Positions 18,110-27,500 of a stretch of DNA of 64,000 bases are shown in pieces. Below the pieces are notes generated by a model. It had not been told where the DNA came from. It saw nothing but the letters and a program-made list of their open reading frames with translations, and searched no databases. Both the position numbers and the translations under genes were made by a program. Position 1 is the stretch's first letter; the number at the start of each line of letters is the position of its first letter. The stretch covers positions 62,001-126,000 of the forward strand of contig NZ_JASITA010000019.1 of the NCBI RefSeq assembly GCF_030063415.1, given 5' to 3'. The DNA is from Streptomyces sp. H27-C3. GTDB lineage: Bacteria > Actinomycetota > Actinomycetes > Streptomycetales > Streptomycetaceae.

Positions 18110-18733
18110 TCATGAACGAGCCATCGAACGCGCCCACTCCGCGCGCTCGGCCATGACGGCGGCGCGGTTGTCGTACATCTGCGACAGGGACCGGTACCTC
18201 TCCTCGGGCACGAGCCGGTCGACGAACAGGGTGCCGTCGGTGTGGTCGGTCTCGTGCCGGAGGCAGCGGGCGAAGAGGCCGGTGCCGGACACGGTGACGG
18301 GGTTTCCCCGCCAGTCCTGGCCGCGCACGGTGACGCTCGCCGGCCGGATCAGCTCCCAGGCAGCGCCGGGGACGGACAGGCATCCCTCGCTGCGGGTGGT
18401 CTGGTACTCGCCGGTGACGTGGAGCTCGGGATTGAGGATGTGCCCGATGTGGCGCTCGCCCCGTTCACCGGGGCAGTCGTAGACGAACAGCCGGAGGTCG
18501 AGCCCGATTTGGTTGGCTGCGAGGCCGAGGCCGTGGGCCACGTGCATGGTGAAGAACATGTCCTTGAGGAGCTGGGACAGTTCCGCGGTGCCGAACTCGG
18601 CGATGTCGGCGCAGCGCCGGTGGACTACCGGGTTGCCGATCTCCGTGATCTCCCGGCAGCTCCCGCCTGCCGCCTCCGCGGGCCAAGGACGCTCGACGGG
18701 GGCGGTGGGGCGGTGTCCGGGACATGTGCGCAA
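18110..18733 (-). CDS. def: peptide deformylase
   Basis: The three peptide deformylase motifs are present: GLGLAANQIG (motif 1), EGCLSVPG (motif 2 with the metal-ligand cysteine) and RHETDHTDG (motif 3, HExxH form with two metal histidines and the catalytic glutamate). It removes formyl groups from nascent proteins. Actinobacteria often carry several paralogues, so this need not be the essential copy. No ATG fits; a TTG at 18733 after a GAAAGG is the best in-frame start, giving 207 residues. An out-of-frame ATG lies just downstream of that TTG, so an N-terminal indel cannot be excluded. Confidence 0.8.
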   Translation of the reverse strand: MRTCPGHRPTAPVERPWPAEAAGGSCREITEIGNPVVHRRCADIAEFGTAELSQLLKDMFFTMHVAHGLGLAANQIGLDLRLFVYDCPGERGERHIGHILNPELHVTGEYQTTRSEGCLSVPGAAWELIRPASVTVRGQDWRGNPVTVSGTGLFARCLRHETDHTDGTLFVDRLVPEERYRSLSQMYDNRAAVMAERAEWARSMARS

Positions 18734-18804
18734 GGCCTTTCGTGCCGGTGGTGGCGGCTGGAGTTCCCGTACGGGTTCTCGTACTGGCCGCACGGCCGCC
18801 CCTC

Positions 18805-18838
18805 GCCCGGCGTCCGCCACACGAGGTGGACGCCGGGC
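18805..18838 (-). terminator. hairpin after the secreted hydrolase gene
   Basis: gcccggcgtccgcc pairs with ggtggacgccgggc (14 pairs, one mismatch on DNA level that is a wobble pair in RNA) around a 6-base loop. It lies 48 bases beyond the stop at 18886 and upstream of the deformylase start, so it probably ends transcription of the hydrolase. Confidence 0.6.
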
Positions 18839-18885
18839 AAGGGTGCTGAGGTCCGGACTTTCGTTCAGCGGCCGAGGCCGTGGAC

Positions 18886-19728
18886 TCAGCGGGTGGCCAG
18901 GTCCGCCTGCTTGATGATGCGGCTCACGGCGTCGGGGTTGCTGACCATAATGGCGTGGGAGCCTCGGACCTCGGTGATCCGGGCGCCGGCCCGCTTGGCC
19001 ATGAAGCGTTCCAGGTTCGCGCCGATGGCATGGTCCTGAGTGGCGACCAGGGCCCAAGAGGGCAGCTTCTTCCAAGCGGCCTGCTTGGTCGGCTGACCGA
19101 ACGCCTCCACGGAGATGGGACGCTGGGAGGCGGCCATGAGCGCGGCCTCCTCGGCGGGGACGTCGGCGGCGAAGGCCGAATGGAACTTCGCCGGGTCGAG
19201 GAAGACGTCGGTCCCGGTGGTCGCGTCGGGCCGCGTGTAGGTGAAGGTCTGCTGCGGCAGCGGCGGAATGGTGGAGTCCGGGTGCTGCTCCATCAGCGCG
19301 CCGAGAGCCTCGTCCTGTTCCGGGATGAAGGCGGCGATGTACACGAGGGCCTTGACGTCGGGCACGCCCGCAGCGGCGTTGGTGATGACGGCGCCGCCGT
19401 AGGAGTGGCCGACCACGATCTTCGGGCCCTTGACGGCCTTGAGCTGGCTGGAGATGTAGGCGGCGTCGTAGTCGAGGCCGCGCAGCGGGTTGGCCAGGGC
19501 CACCACCGGATATCCGGCGCGGCGCAGGCCAGTGACGGTGGCGTTCCAGCCCGAGGCGTCGGCGAAGGCGCCGTGGACCAGAACGACGGTCGGCTTGGCG
19601 CCGGCCTGTGCCGCGGCGCCCTGCTGCGGTGCTGCCGCTGCGGAGGGGGCGAGTACGCCCAGCGTGGCCGCCGCGGCGAGCGCTGTGGCGCGGAGGGCGG
19701 CGGGGCGCGGGGTCTTCGGGTGGGTCAT
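18886..19728 (-). CDS. secreted alpha/beta hydrolase
   Basis: This 280-residue protein begins with a signal peptide: basic TPRPAALRAT, a hydrophobic core and ASAAAAP-like cleavage region near residue 34. The mature part starts PTVVLVHGAFADASGWNATV. The nucleophile elbow is VVGHSYGGAVITNAA, and SHAIMVSNPDAVSRII supplies the late histidine. It resembles the EstC/salicylate-esterase-like hydrolases with small pockets. It would cleave an ester outside the cell. The ATG at 19728 is clear. A 20-bp palindrome lies 45 bases upstream. Confidence 0.8.
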   Translation of the reverse strand: MTHPKTPRPAALRATALAAAATLGVLAPSAAAAPQQGAAAQAGAKPTVVLVHGAFADASGWNATVTGLRRAGYPVVALANPLRGLDYDAAYISSQLKAVKGPKIVVGHSYGGAVITNAAAGVPDVKALVYIAAFIPEQDEALGALMEQHPDSTIPPLPQQTFTYTRPDATTGTDVFLDPAKFHSAFAADVPAEEAALMAASQRPISVEAFGQPTKQAAWKKLPSWALVATQDHAIGANLERFMAKRAGARITEVRGSHAIMVSNPDAVSRIIKQADLATR

Positions 19729-19772
19729 GGAACTGCTCCGTAAGAGGTAGGGACGTTGAGATGGAGACGTGC

Positions 19773-19792
19773 GGGTGCACCTGGGTGCACCC
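19773..19792. promoter_or_regulatory. 20-bp palindrome upstream of the secreted hydrolase
   Basis: gggtgcacc-tg-ggtgcaccc is a perfect 9+9 inverted repeat with a 2-base spacer, 45 bases before the hydrolase start codon on the minus strand. Its size and symmetry suit a dimeric repressor such as a TetR or MarR protein. No copy was seen elsewhere in the window. Confidence 0.45.
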
Positions 19793-19844
19793 CTGGGACC
19801 GGCCGTTGGGAGCGCCGAATTCCGCAGGCATTGGGGGTGGGGTG

Positions 19845-20439
19845 TCAGCGGTGGAGGCGGCCGGCGATGATGCCGAGCGCCGCGTCGATCACTTCCGCGT
19901 TGACCGCGCCGGCGAGGTTGGCGCCCGCGCTGTCGCCGGCCACAGACAGGCGCGCGACGTCGATGCCGAAGTCGGGTGCGTGACCGGCGATGTGGCGGAT
20001 GGCGGCGTAGGCGTCCTGGGCGGCCGCGGGAAAGCGGTGCTCGGGGGCGAGTCGGTAGTCGACCGCCACGACGATCCGTCCGGTGGCGTTGGACAGGGCC
20101 GACACCCAGCTGTGGTGGCTGTCGAGTCCGCCGAGGACGAACCCCCCGCTGTGGAAGTAGAAGATCCCGGGAAGAGGCGGGCCCTGCTCCCCGGCGCCCA
20201 GCGGCCGGTAGGACCGGGCACGGAGGGGGCCCGCGGGACCAGGCAGGACATGCTCGGTGACGGGGCCCGTCACGGGTGCGGGTCCGGCGAGAGCGACGAC
20301 GGCCGTGTCGTTGCGCGCCGCCTCGATGGACGCGGGGAGGGTCTCGGCGCCGCCATGGGCAGCGTGCAGGGTCCAGTGCACGCCGGGTGTGGCCGGACCA
20401 GTCGGCGGTGGCGGCCGCGGAGAAGCGGTCGGTACTCAT
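19845..20439 (-). pseudogene. alpha/beta hydrolase (hormone-sensitive lipase type), internally deleted and frameshifted
   Basis: The ATG at 20439 overlaps the stop of the alcohol dehydrogenase (ATGA) and reads MSTDRFSAAATADWSGHTRR. Recognisable hydrolase sequence continues in another frame (GTG at 20381): PGIFYFHSGGFVLGGLDSHH with the oxyanion region (normally HGGG), DYRLAPEHRFPAAAQDAY and the nucleophile GDSAGANLAGA. Immediately after the nucleophile it jumps to EVIDAALGIIAGRLHR, which looks like the family's extreme C-terminus. About 100 residues with the catalytic aspartate and histidine are gone. It cannot be an active esterase. Confidence 0.65.
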
Positions 20440-21548
20440 GAGCCGTGGGTGAGGACGGCCTTGACGGTGCGGCCCGCCCGGACGTCCACGATGGCGCGGT
20501 TGATGTCGGCCAGCGGGTAGGTGGTGACGAGGCGGTCCAGGGGGAAGCGGCCCCGGCGGTGGAGGTCCAGCAGGCGGGGGATGAGGACGCCGGGGGCCTG
20601 GTGGCCCATGACGGATCCGGCGACGGTGCGGCCCTTGAGCAGTTCGAAGGCGTTGGCCTTCAGCTCGGCGTCGAGGCCGGCGACGCCGAGAACGGCTGCC
20701 GATCCGAGCGGGGCGAGGACGCCGATGGCGGTGTTCATGACGGGGACGGCGCCGGTGGACTCGACACTGTGGTCCACTCCGCGTCCCCCGGTCAGCTCCA
20801 TGACAGCCTGGGCGGTGTCGACGGCTGCGGCGTCGATCACATCGGTGGCGCCCAGTTCCTTGGCGAAGGTGAGGCGTTCGGGGTTGCGGTCGACCGCGAT
20901 GATCCGGGTAGCCCCGGAAGCCGCGGCGGCCATCAGGGCAGCCAGGCCCACGGTGCCGAGGCCGAAGACCGCCACGGTGCTGCCCGCCCGCACCGCGAGG
21001 GAATTGAGCACGGCGCCAGCGCCGGTGATGATGCCGCAGCCGAGCGGCGCCAGCGTGGTCAGCGGCAGATCGTCCGGGACCTTGACCAGGCCGCGGGGAT
21101 GCGCGAGGCCGTGCGAGGCGAAGGAGGACTGGCCGAAGAAGTGGTCGTGGACGCTCCGCCCGGCCGCGTCCCGCAGACCGACCGAGCCGTCCGCCCGGCT
21201 GGAGGCGAAGTTGAGCGGGATGTGGTGTTCGCAGTAAGCGGGCTGCCCGGCCAGGCAGTTGCGGCAGCTGCCGCAAGAATCCAGGCTGAGTACGACGCGG
21301 TCGCCCGGCGCGAAGCCGGTGACCGCCGAGCCGACGGCCTCGACGGTGCCGGCGCCCTCGTGGCCCAGGACCACCGGGTGCGGGGTGGGCAGGCGGCCGG
21401 CGGCCGCCTCCAGGTCGGTGTGGCACAGTCCGACGGCCGTGTAGCGGACCAGGACCTCGTCCGGGCGTGGGTCGTCGAGTTCCAGCGCTTCGAGGCGGAA
21501 CTCCTCGCCGGCCACGCGGGAGACAGCGGCGGTCACTGAGGTGGGCAT
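20436..21548 (-). CDS. zinc-dependent alcohol dehydrogenase (aryl/benzyl alcohol type)
   Basis: A 370-residue medium-chain dehydrogenase. Catalytic zinc ligands are in VGLCHTDLEAA and VLGHEGAGTVEAVG; the structural zinc cysteines are in SLDSCGSCRNCLAGQPAYC. The cofactor motif is VAVFGLGTVGLAALM. The layout with ITGAGAVLNSLAV and the long form resemble aryl-alcohol (benzyl alcohol) dehydrogenases, NAD-dependent. It would interconvert an alcohol and an aldehyde. Its stop overlaps the start of the broken esterase, and the GMC gene lies upstream on the same strand. Confidence 0.85.
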   Translation of the reverse strand: MPTSVTAAVSRVAGEEFRLEALELDDPRPDEVLVRYTAVGLCHTDLEAAAGRLPTPHPVVLGHEGAGTVEAVGSAVTGFAPGDRVVLSLDSCGSCRNCLAGQPAYCEHHIPLNFASSRADGSVGLRDAAGRSVHDHFFGQSSFASHGLAHPRGLVKVPDDLPLTTLAPLGCGIITGAGAVLNSLAVRAGSTVAVFGLGTVGLAALMAAAASGATRIIAVDRNPERLTFAKELGATDVIDAAAVDTAQAVMELTGGRGVDHSVESTGAVPVMNTAIGVLAPLGSAAVLGVAGLDAELKANAFELLKGRTVAGSVMGHQAPGVLIPRLLDLHRRGRFPLDRLVTTYPLADINRAIVDVRAGRTVKAVLTHGS

Positions 21549-21683
21549 GCAGTGCTTTCCGTTTGTGGCGGGCCGACCCGCTGGATGGCGGGGCCGGCCC
21601 GTGGCAGGAGCAGGTGGGAAGGGCCTGGATGGCTGATGCGTGCCGGGGAGGACGCCCACCACCCACCCGTGGCGGTGGGGCGG

Positions 21684-23198
21684 TTACGCGGCGCTGCGGC
21701 CGAGGAGGAGGTCGGCGGCCTTCTCGCCGATCATGACGCTGGGGGCGTTGGTGTTGCCGCTGGTCTCGTGCGGCATGACCGAGGCGTCGGCGACGCGCAG
21801 GTTGTCGATCCCGTGCACCTTCAGTTCGGGGTCGACGACGGCCATGGAATCCAGGCCCATGCGGGCGGTACCGATCTGGTGGTGCCCGGAGACCACGGTG
21901 GCGCGGACATGGTCACGCAGTTGGGCGCGGGTCTCGATGCCCGGGCCGGGCAGGACCTCGCCGTCGTTCCACTCCTTGAGGGCGCTCTGCGCGGCGATGT
22001 CGCGCAGCGCTTCCAGGTTGTCGACCAGGGTTTCCAGGTCGCGCGGGTCGGAGAAGACCTTCGGGTCCAGGACCAGCGGCGCGGCCGGGTCGGTGGAGCG
22101 CAACCGCACCTCGCCGCGGCTGAAGGGATGCAGCAACTGGCCCACAGCGGAGAAGCCGTGCTCGGGCAGGTCCGCACCCGGCACGGGGTAGACGAACGAC
22201 AGGAAGAGCGGTTGGACGTCCGGGGCAGCCAGACCGGGCCGACTGGCGGCGAAGTACTGCGCCTCCAGCCCCTGCGCGGCCCAGGCGGGGAGCGGCTGCG
22301 TGGACTTCCAGACCAGCGGCGCCGACCAGTGGTCCTGCAGGTTCTGCCCGACCCCGGGCAGGTCGGCCCGTACGCGCAGGCCGTGCTCGCGCAGGTGGTC
22401 AGCAGGGCCGATGCCCGACAGGAGCAGCAGCTGCGGGGTGCCGAAGACACCGCCGGACAGCACGATGTCGGCAGCGCTGCGGGCAACGGTCTCCTTCCCG
22501 TTCAGCTGGTAGGCGACGCCCACCGCGCGCTCGCCCTCCACGATGACCCGGGTGACCAGGGCGCCGGTGACGACAGTGAGCAGGGGGTTGTCCCGGACGG
22601 CGTGACCGTAGGCGACCCAGGTGGACTGGCGGCGGTGGTCCTTGATGGTGTGCTGGGTGTAGCTCACGCCCAGCTGGTCGCCGCTGTTGTAGTCCTCGTT
22701 GTACGGCAGGCCGTACTGCTGTCCGGCCGCCACCCAGGCGCGGACAAGGGAGTCCGGCCCGGGGTTGCGCTGGACGTGCAGGGGGCCGCCCACGCCGCGC
22801 CCGCCCGCTGCGCCGCCGTCGAAGTCCTCCATCCGCCGAAAGTACGGTTCGACGTCCTTCCAGGCCCACCCCGCCGCGCCCTGGTAGGCCCACGCGTCGT
22901 AGTCCGCCGCCGCACCACGCACGTAGATCATGCCGTTGAAGGAACTGGAACCGCCCAGCGTCTTGCCGCGCGGCCACGGCAGTCGCCGACCGTCTGCGTG
23001 CGTCTGCGGCTCGGTCTGGAAGGCCCAGTCCCAGGGACTGTTCCACAGCTGGACGGAGCCCGTCGGGTCGTGGATCGCCTCGGTGTCGTCCACCGGTCCG
23101 GCCTCCAGGAGCAGGACGCTGCGGCCGGCTTCCACCAGCCGCCGTGCGATCACCGCGCCCGCCGAGCCGCCACCGACGACGATGTGGTCGTAACTCAT
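21684..23198 (-). CDS. second GMC-family FAD-dependent oxidoreductase
   Basis: A 504-residue GMC oxidoreductase. SYDHIVVGGGSAGAVIARRL binds FAD, PWPRGKTLGGSSSFNGMIYV is the GMC signature, and the active site is GHHQIGTARMG with ETSGNTNAPSVMIGEKAADL near the end. It is closer to choline dehydrogenase and alkanol oxidoreductases than the copy at 11664. The ATG at 23198 is preceded by GGGGAAAAC; the same 15 bases are duplicated just upstream, giving in-frame ATGs at 23213 and 23222. It neighbours a zinc alcohol dehydrogenase and a quinone reductase-like flavoprotein. Confidence 0.85.
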   Translation of the reverse strand: MSYDHIVVGGGSAGAVIARRLVEAGRSVLLLEAGPVDDTEAIHDPTGSVQLWNSPWDWAFQTEPQTHADGRRLPWPRGKTLGGSSSFNGMIYVRGAAADYDAWAYQGAAGWAWKDVEPYFRRMEDFDGGAAGGRGVGGPLHVQRNPGPDSLVRAWVAAGQQYGLPYNEDYNSGDQLGVSYTQHTIKDHRRQSTWVAYGHAVRDNPLLTVVTGALVTRVIVEGERAVGVAYQLNGKETVARSAADIVLSGGVFGTPQLLLLSGIGPADHLREHGLRVRADLPGVGQNLQDHWSAPLVWKSTQPLPAWAAQGLEAQYFAASRPGLAAPDVQPLFLSFVYPVPGADLPEHGFSAVGQLLHPFSRGEVRLRSTDPAAPLVLDPKVFSDPRDLETLVDNLEALRDIAAQSALKEWNDGEVLPGPGIETRAQLRDHVRATVVSGHHQIGTARMGLDSMAVVDPELKVHGIDNLRVADASVMPHETSGNTNAPSVMIGEKAADLLLGRSAA

Positions 23199-23222
23199 GT
23201 TTTCCCCACTCATGTTTTCCAC
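23193..23222. repeat. 15-bp tandem duplication of ribosome site and start codon
   Basis: actcatgttttcccc (23193-23207) is followed directly by actcatgttttccac (23208-23222), 14 of 15 identical. On the minus strand each unit carries an ATG preceded by a GGGAAAA-type purine run, so the unit adds five in-frame codons (MSGEN) and a second possible start. Confidence 0.7.
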
Positions 23223-23246
23223 AGGTTCACTACCAAGAATTGCCGG

Positions 23247-23867
23247 TCAGGCAGCTGCGAGACCTATTTTGAGGGCGGTCGCGATTTCTACTGCGCGTCG
23301 GGTCTGGAATGCGATGGCGGCGAGGTGGGTTTCGCCGGGCGGAATCTTCCCGTTATCCGAGATGTGGCTGGTGCCGTACGGGTTTCCGGAGATGTGCTGG
23401 ACGGGGTCGGCGTAGCCGGGCGCGACGATGATCGACCCCCAGTGGTAGAAGGTGTTGTTCATCGCCACGATCGTGGTTTCCTGGCCGCCGTGTGCCGAGC
23501 CGGTCGACGTGAACGACGAGGTGACCTTGTTGACCAGGCCCCCTCGCGCCCACAGCCCGCCCGCGGTGTCGATGAACTGCTTCAGCTGGGCGGCCGGCAG
23601 GCCGAAGCGGGTCGGACTGCCCAGGAGGATCACATCGGCCCAGTCCAGGTCGTCGACGGCAGCCTCAATGACGTGCTTGGTCTTCGCGTGGTGCGCCGAC
23701 CAGTGCTCGTTGGACGCGATGGCCTGCTGCGGCGCCAATTCCCGTACCTTGCGCAGCCGTACCCGCGCACCGAGCTGCTCTGCGGTATCGGCGGCGGCGC
23801 CGGCGAGTGTGTGAATACTGCCGGTGGCCGAGTAGTAGATTACCGCGACATTGATGTCAAGACTCAT
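23247..23867 (-). CDS. WrbA-like NAD(P)H:quinone oxidoreductase / flavodoxin-family protein
   Basis: A 206-residue flavodoxin-like protein. VAVIYYSATGSIHTLAGAAA is the FMN phosphate loop; DVILLGSPTRFGLPAAQLKQ and FTSTGSAHGGQETTIVAMNN match WrbA. WrbA enzymes reduce quinones by two electrons with NAD(P)H and limit oxidative stress. The ATG at 23867 follows TAGGAATTC-like sequence. It is the first gene of the minus-strand cassette that continues with the GMC and alcohol dehydrogenase genes. Confidence 0.85.
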   Translation of the reverse strand: MSLDINVAVIYYSATGSIHTLAGAAADTAEQLGARVRLRKVRELAPQQAIASNEHWSAHHAKTKHVIEAAVDDLDWADVILLGSPTRFGLPAAQLKQFIDTAGGLWARGGLVNKVTSSFTSTGSAHGGQETTIVAMNNTFYHWGSIIVAPGYADPVQHISGNPYGTSHISDNGKIPPGETHLAAIAFQTRRAVEIATALKIGLAAA

Positions 23868-24163
23868 TGAATTCCTATAAGGATAAAGAATGGGTGTGAA
23901 CGGTGGAATGGTCCGCTGGGGCAATGCCGTGCAAGCCCGGGCAGGAATAAGCCACACCGCACGGTCGTTGGGCGTGCATGAGATCGGCCGAGTGCCGAGC
24001 GGTGAGTCGCGGGGGTGGGAGTGGGGCGCGAGCGGGGCTCGGTGACATGCCACCGAGCGCACAACGCTGACAGGGGTGCCGGGTGGACTGGGCAGCAGCA
24101 TCGCCGCTGCCGCTCAGCACGCGGACTCAGGTAAGAGGTGCTCCAGACGCAGTTGCCATGCGT
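23868..24163. other. intergenic region, nothing recognised
   Basis: This stretch upstream of the WrbA-like gene should hold its promoter. No gene, clear -35/-10 pair or repeat was recognised. Confidence 0.5.
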
Positions 24164-24481
24164 TCATGTCGGCCAGCCGGCGATCCGAACTGGCCTTCTT
24201 GGCGATTTCATCGGCACGGGTCCGCGTGCGCGGCAGGTGAGGAACCCCTCGCCCGCCCGGTCTAGTGCCGCGCCAGGCTGCGGCACTAGCCGCCGTGTCG
24301 ACCGCGGTGGCCACACCACCGCAGTCGCGCCGACGCGGCCGGCGGCCTCCGGGGGCCGCGCCTCATCCTGCCCGGCCAGTGCCAACCAAGTCTCTGCGGC
24401 GGCGAACCGGTCCGCGAGCCAGGCTTCGATCCCGCTGGCGGCGCCGGTGATCACCACGCCGGCGCCAGGCAGCACGCACAT
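24164..24481 (-). pseudogene. short-chain dehydrogenase N-terminal remnant
   Basis: A strong AAGGAG six bases upstream marks the ATG at 24481. The protein reads MCVLPGAGVVITGAASGIEA, then LADRFAAAETWLALAGQDEA and GRVGATAVV. This is the first about 60 residues of a short-chain dehydrogenase with the TGxxxGxG motif, except that the last glycine is glutamate. After VGATAVV the similarity ends in arginine/proline-rich sequence. The Asn-Ser-Tyr-Lys catalytic residues are missing. It is a truncated, probably decayed gene, divergent from the SARP regulator. Confidence 0.45.
24262..24289. repeat. 10-bp perfect inverted repeat inside the SDR remnant
   Basis: ctagtgccgc and gcggcactag form a perfect stem with an 8-base loop, just where the dehydrogenase similarity has ended. 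It could be a terminator-like hairpin or the scar of an inserted element. Confidence 0.4.
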
Positions 24482-24578
24482 CGTCACTCCTTGTCTCAGC
24501 GGAGAAAAGCCGCACTCCGCTTGTGATGACCACGATGGTCAGCTCGTTCAACGAACATGCAACAAGGAGTAAATGCAC

Positions 24579-27500
24579 ATGACATATCATGCCGGGGTAG
24601 ACATGTCGGGTTCTGTGCCGCAGGGCAATAGGGGGATGAAAAGCGTGTCAGCGGACAGTTCGCTTCAAGTCTTGCAGTTCGCGCTGCTCAACGGGGTTAC
24701 GGCAAAGCGCGGCGAGCACGCCATCGCGCTCGGTCCTCCCCAACGACGTGCTCTGCTGTGCGCGTTGGCATTCCGTCGCCGCCAGTGGGTATCCGTGAAC
24801 AGCCTGGTGGACGCGTTGTATGAGGAGGACGCTCCGGCCGGCGCGACCAAGGTGATCCAGACCCACGTCTCGGCGCTGCGCAGTGTGCTGGAACCACCCC
24901 GCCCAGCTGGAGCCCCACCCGTCCTCCTGCTGTACGGCCATGGCAGCTACCAACTCCGCATCGCCGACGAACAACTCGACCTCGGTCGGTTCGACCGCCT
25001 GGTCAACGGGGCGGAACAAGCCCGAGCGCGACAGCAGTGGCAGTCGGCCGACGCGTCGTACACGCGAGCACTCGCGCTGTTCTCCAGTGAGCCCCTGGCC
25101 GGAGTTCCCGGCCCCTACGCCGAACACCAGCGCATCGCCCTGCTCGAACGTCGGCTGGTGGTGGTCGAGGACAGCCTTGAGGTCGCGGTCAGCGGCGGAC
25201 GCGCCGAGCAGGTGATCGGCCAGCTCAGGATGCTGACCTCCGAACATCCGCTGCGGGAGCGCCTGCACGCCTTGCTGATGCAGGCGCTCCATGCCGGTGG
25301 CCGGCAATCCGAAGCGCTCCAGGCGTACGCCCGGACCAGGGAACTCCTGGTGGACCAGCTGGGTGTGGAACCCGGCAGCGAACTCCGCGCCCTGCACGCC
25401 CGAGTCCTCGCCGGTGAGCCCCCGCCCCGCCCACTCGGCACCCCACCGGCCGCCGCGGTACCCACTCCGAGCGCCACCGCTCCGGGGCAGGTCGTCGGGT
25501 TTCCGATGGTGGGCCGGGAACACGAGCTCCGCCAGATCACCGCGCTCGCCGACCAGGTGCCGTCCGGCCAGGGCGGGCTGGTGGTGATCTCCGGGGGCCC
25601 CGGTATGGGCAAGTCACTGCTGCTGCGCGAGCTGGGCCGGCAGCTGCCCGCCAGTCGGCGGCTGCCGCTGACAGGCGGAGGCGAACCCTCCCTCGTCGGT
25701 GGCCTGCGTGAGGCGCTCGGGTCACTCTCGCAGCCCGCCCCCGCATTCACGGCCGACGCCCGCGCCCTGGCCGACTGGGCCTGCCGGGAGCTGGCCTACG
25801 CCGCCCGCCCGCTCGTCCTGCTTGCCGATGACGCGAGCGACGCCGACGCCCCCTCCCGGCAGGCACTGGTCATCCTGGCCCAGCGTCTGCGACACCAGCC
25901 GGTCCTGCTGGTACAGGTCGCGCCCGGCACCCACGCCGATGCCTCCGCCGCCGAGTGGCACGCCGAGCTGGAGGCCCGTGCCGCGCTCGCTCTCTCGCTG
26001 GGACCGCTCGACGTGCCGGCGATCGCCGTACTCGCCGGCCGGGTCCTGGCCGCGCCGGACTCCGAGCCGCTGGCCACTGCCATCCAACACGTCACGGGTG
26101 GCGTTCCGGCGCTCGTGCACGCCCTGCTCGCGGACCTCAAGCCGGTCCGCCACCGGGACGGCCTGCCGCCGGACCTCATAGCCGACCACTTCACGCGCGC
26201 GCTGTCATGCCTGCTGACCCGCCACGATCCGGCGGACGCCCAACTCGTCAAGGCACTGGCCGTCCTCGCCGAGCACACCCCGACGGTCGAGTTGCTGGCG
26301 ACGGTCTGCGAGCAACCTCTCGCGGAGGCGCTCCAGCGCTGTGCCGACCTGGCCCGCCGAGGAGTTCTGGCCTCGGCCGAACCTCCACGGCTTCGCCACC
26401 CGCTCATCGCCACAGCCCTCCTTGACGCCTGTTCGTCCGCGGAGAAGACCGCCGTCAGAGTCGCGGCAGCGCGGCGAGCGCAGATGGCACAACGGCCGGC
26501 CCGCGAGGTCGCCGGTTACCTCGGCGAGTTGGCCGGGACGCAGTGGGCCCGATGGTCGACCGTCCTCATCGACGCGGCGAACGACTGCCTGCGCGAAGGA
26601 GCCGCCGCACCGGCGATCGGCTATCTGGAGGCAGCTTCGCGCATCACCGAACCAGCCGAACGAGCCGCAGTCCTGCTCCGGCTCGGACAGGCCGAACTGC
26701 AGACCAACCCGAACGCGGCCGGCATCCACCTCCAAGAAGCACTGCAGATCCAGCGCGACCTCGCGCGACCGCCGAGCGCGGTGGTGCCCCTCGCCTGGGT
26801 GCTGGTGACCCAGGGGCGGACGGTGGCCGCCATCGAGCTCATGGACACGGTGATCGCCGAGACCGAGAGCGTGGATCCTCGCGGCGCGCGAGCCCTTCGC
26901 GCCTCCGGATGGATGATCTCGTCCCTCACCCCGGGCACCTGGCACGCGCTGATCCGGAAACTCTCCGCGCCCCGTCCCGGGTGTCCCGCCGACGACGCGA
27001 TAGCCGCCGCGCTGCTGCTCTGTGACGACGCGGCGAGACTGCGCTACAGCGCGAAGGAGATACTCGAACGGTTCCCCACCGCGCGAAGCGTCACCGATCC
27101 CACGGACCTGCCGCGCCAACTGGTCGGTCTACGGGCTGCCCTCGGTGTGTGGTGCGACGACCTCACCATGGTCGAGTACCTGTGCGACCAACCGAACGAC
27201 CACGACTTCGCCGCTGTCGACCTGAGCCGGGTCATGAACCGGGCGGAGATCGCCCTGCGCCGCGGCGACTATCGGCGGGCGGTGGCCGAATGCCGGCTGC
27301 TGACGTCAGTTCCGCTCGACCAGAACGTACGGCGCCCCGCCGCGCTGGTCGCCCTCTACGCGCACGCCCTCATCGGCCTGGGCCGGACCGACGAGGCCGA
27401 ACAGTGGCTGGACAGCACGCACCACTACGCGGAGCCGGAGACCTGGCCGTGGATAACGGTGCTGTACGTACGCGGTCTGCTGCGTTCCGCGCGGGGAGAC

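Noticed and set aside
18886..21666. A 926-codon minus-strand frame spanning several genes
   Set aside because: Only its last third is the real secreted hydrolase; the rest is arginine/proline-rich out-of-frame reading of the alcohol dehydrogenase and esterase genes.
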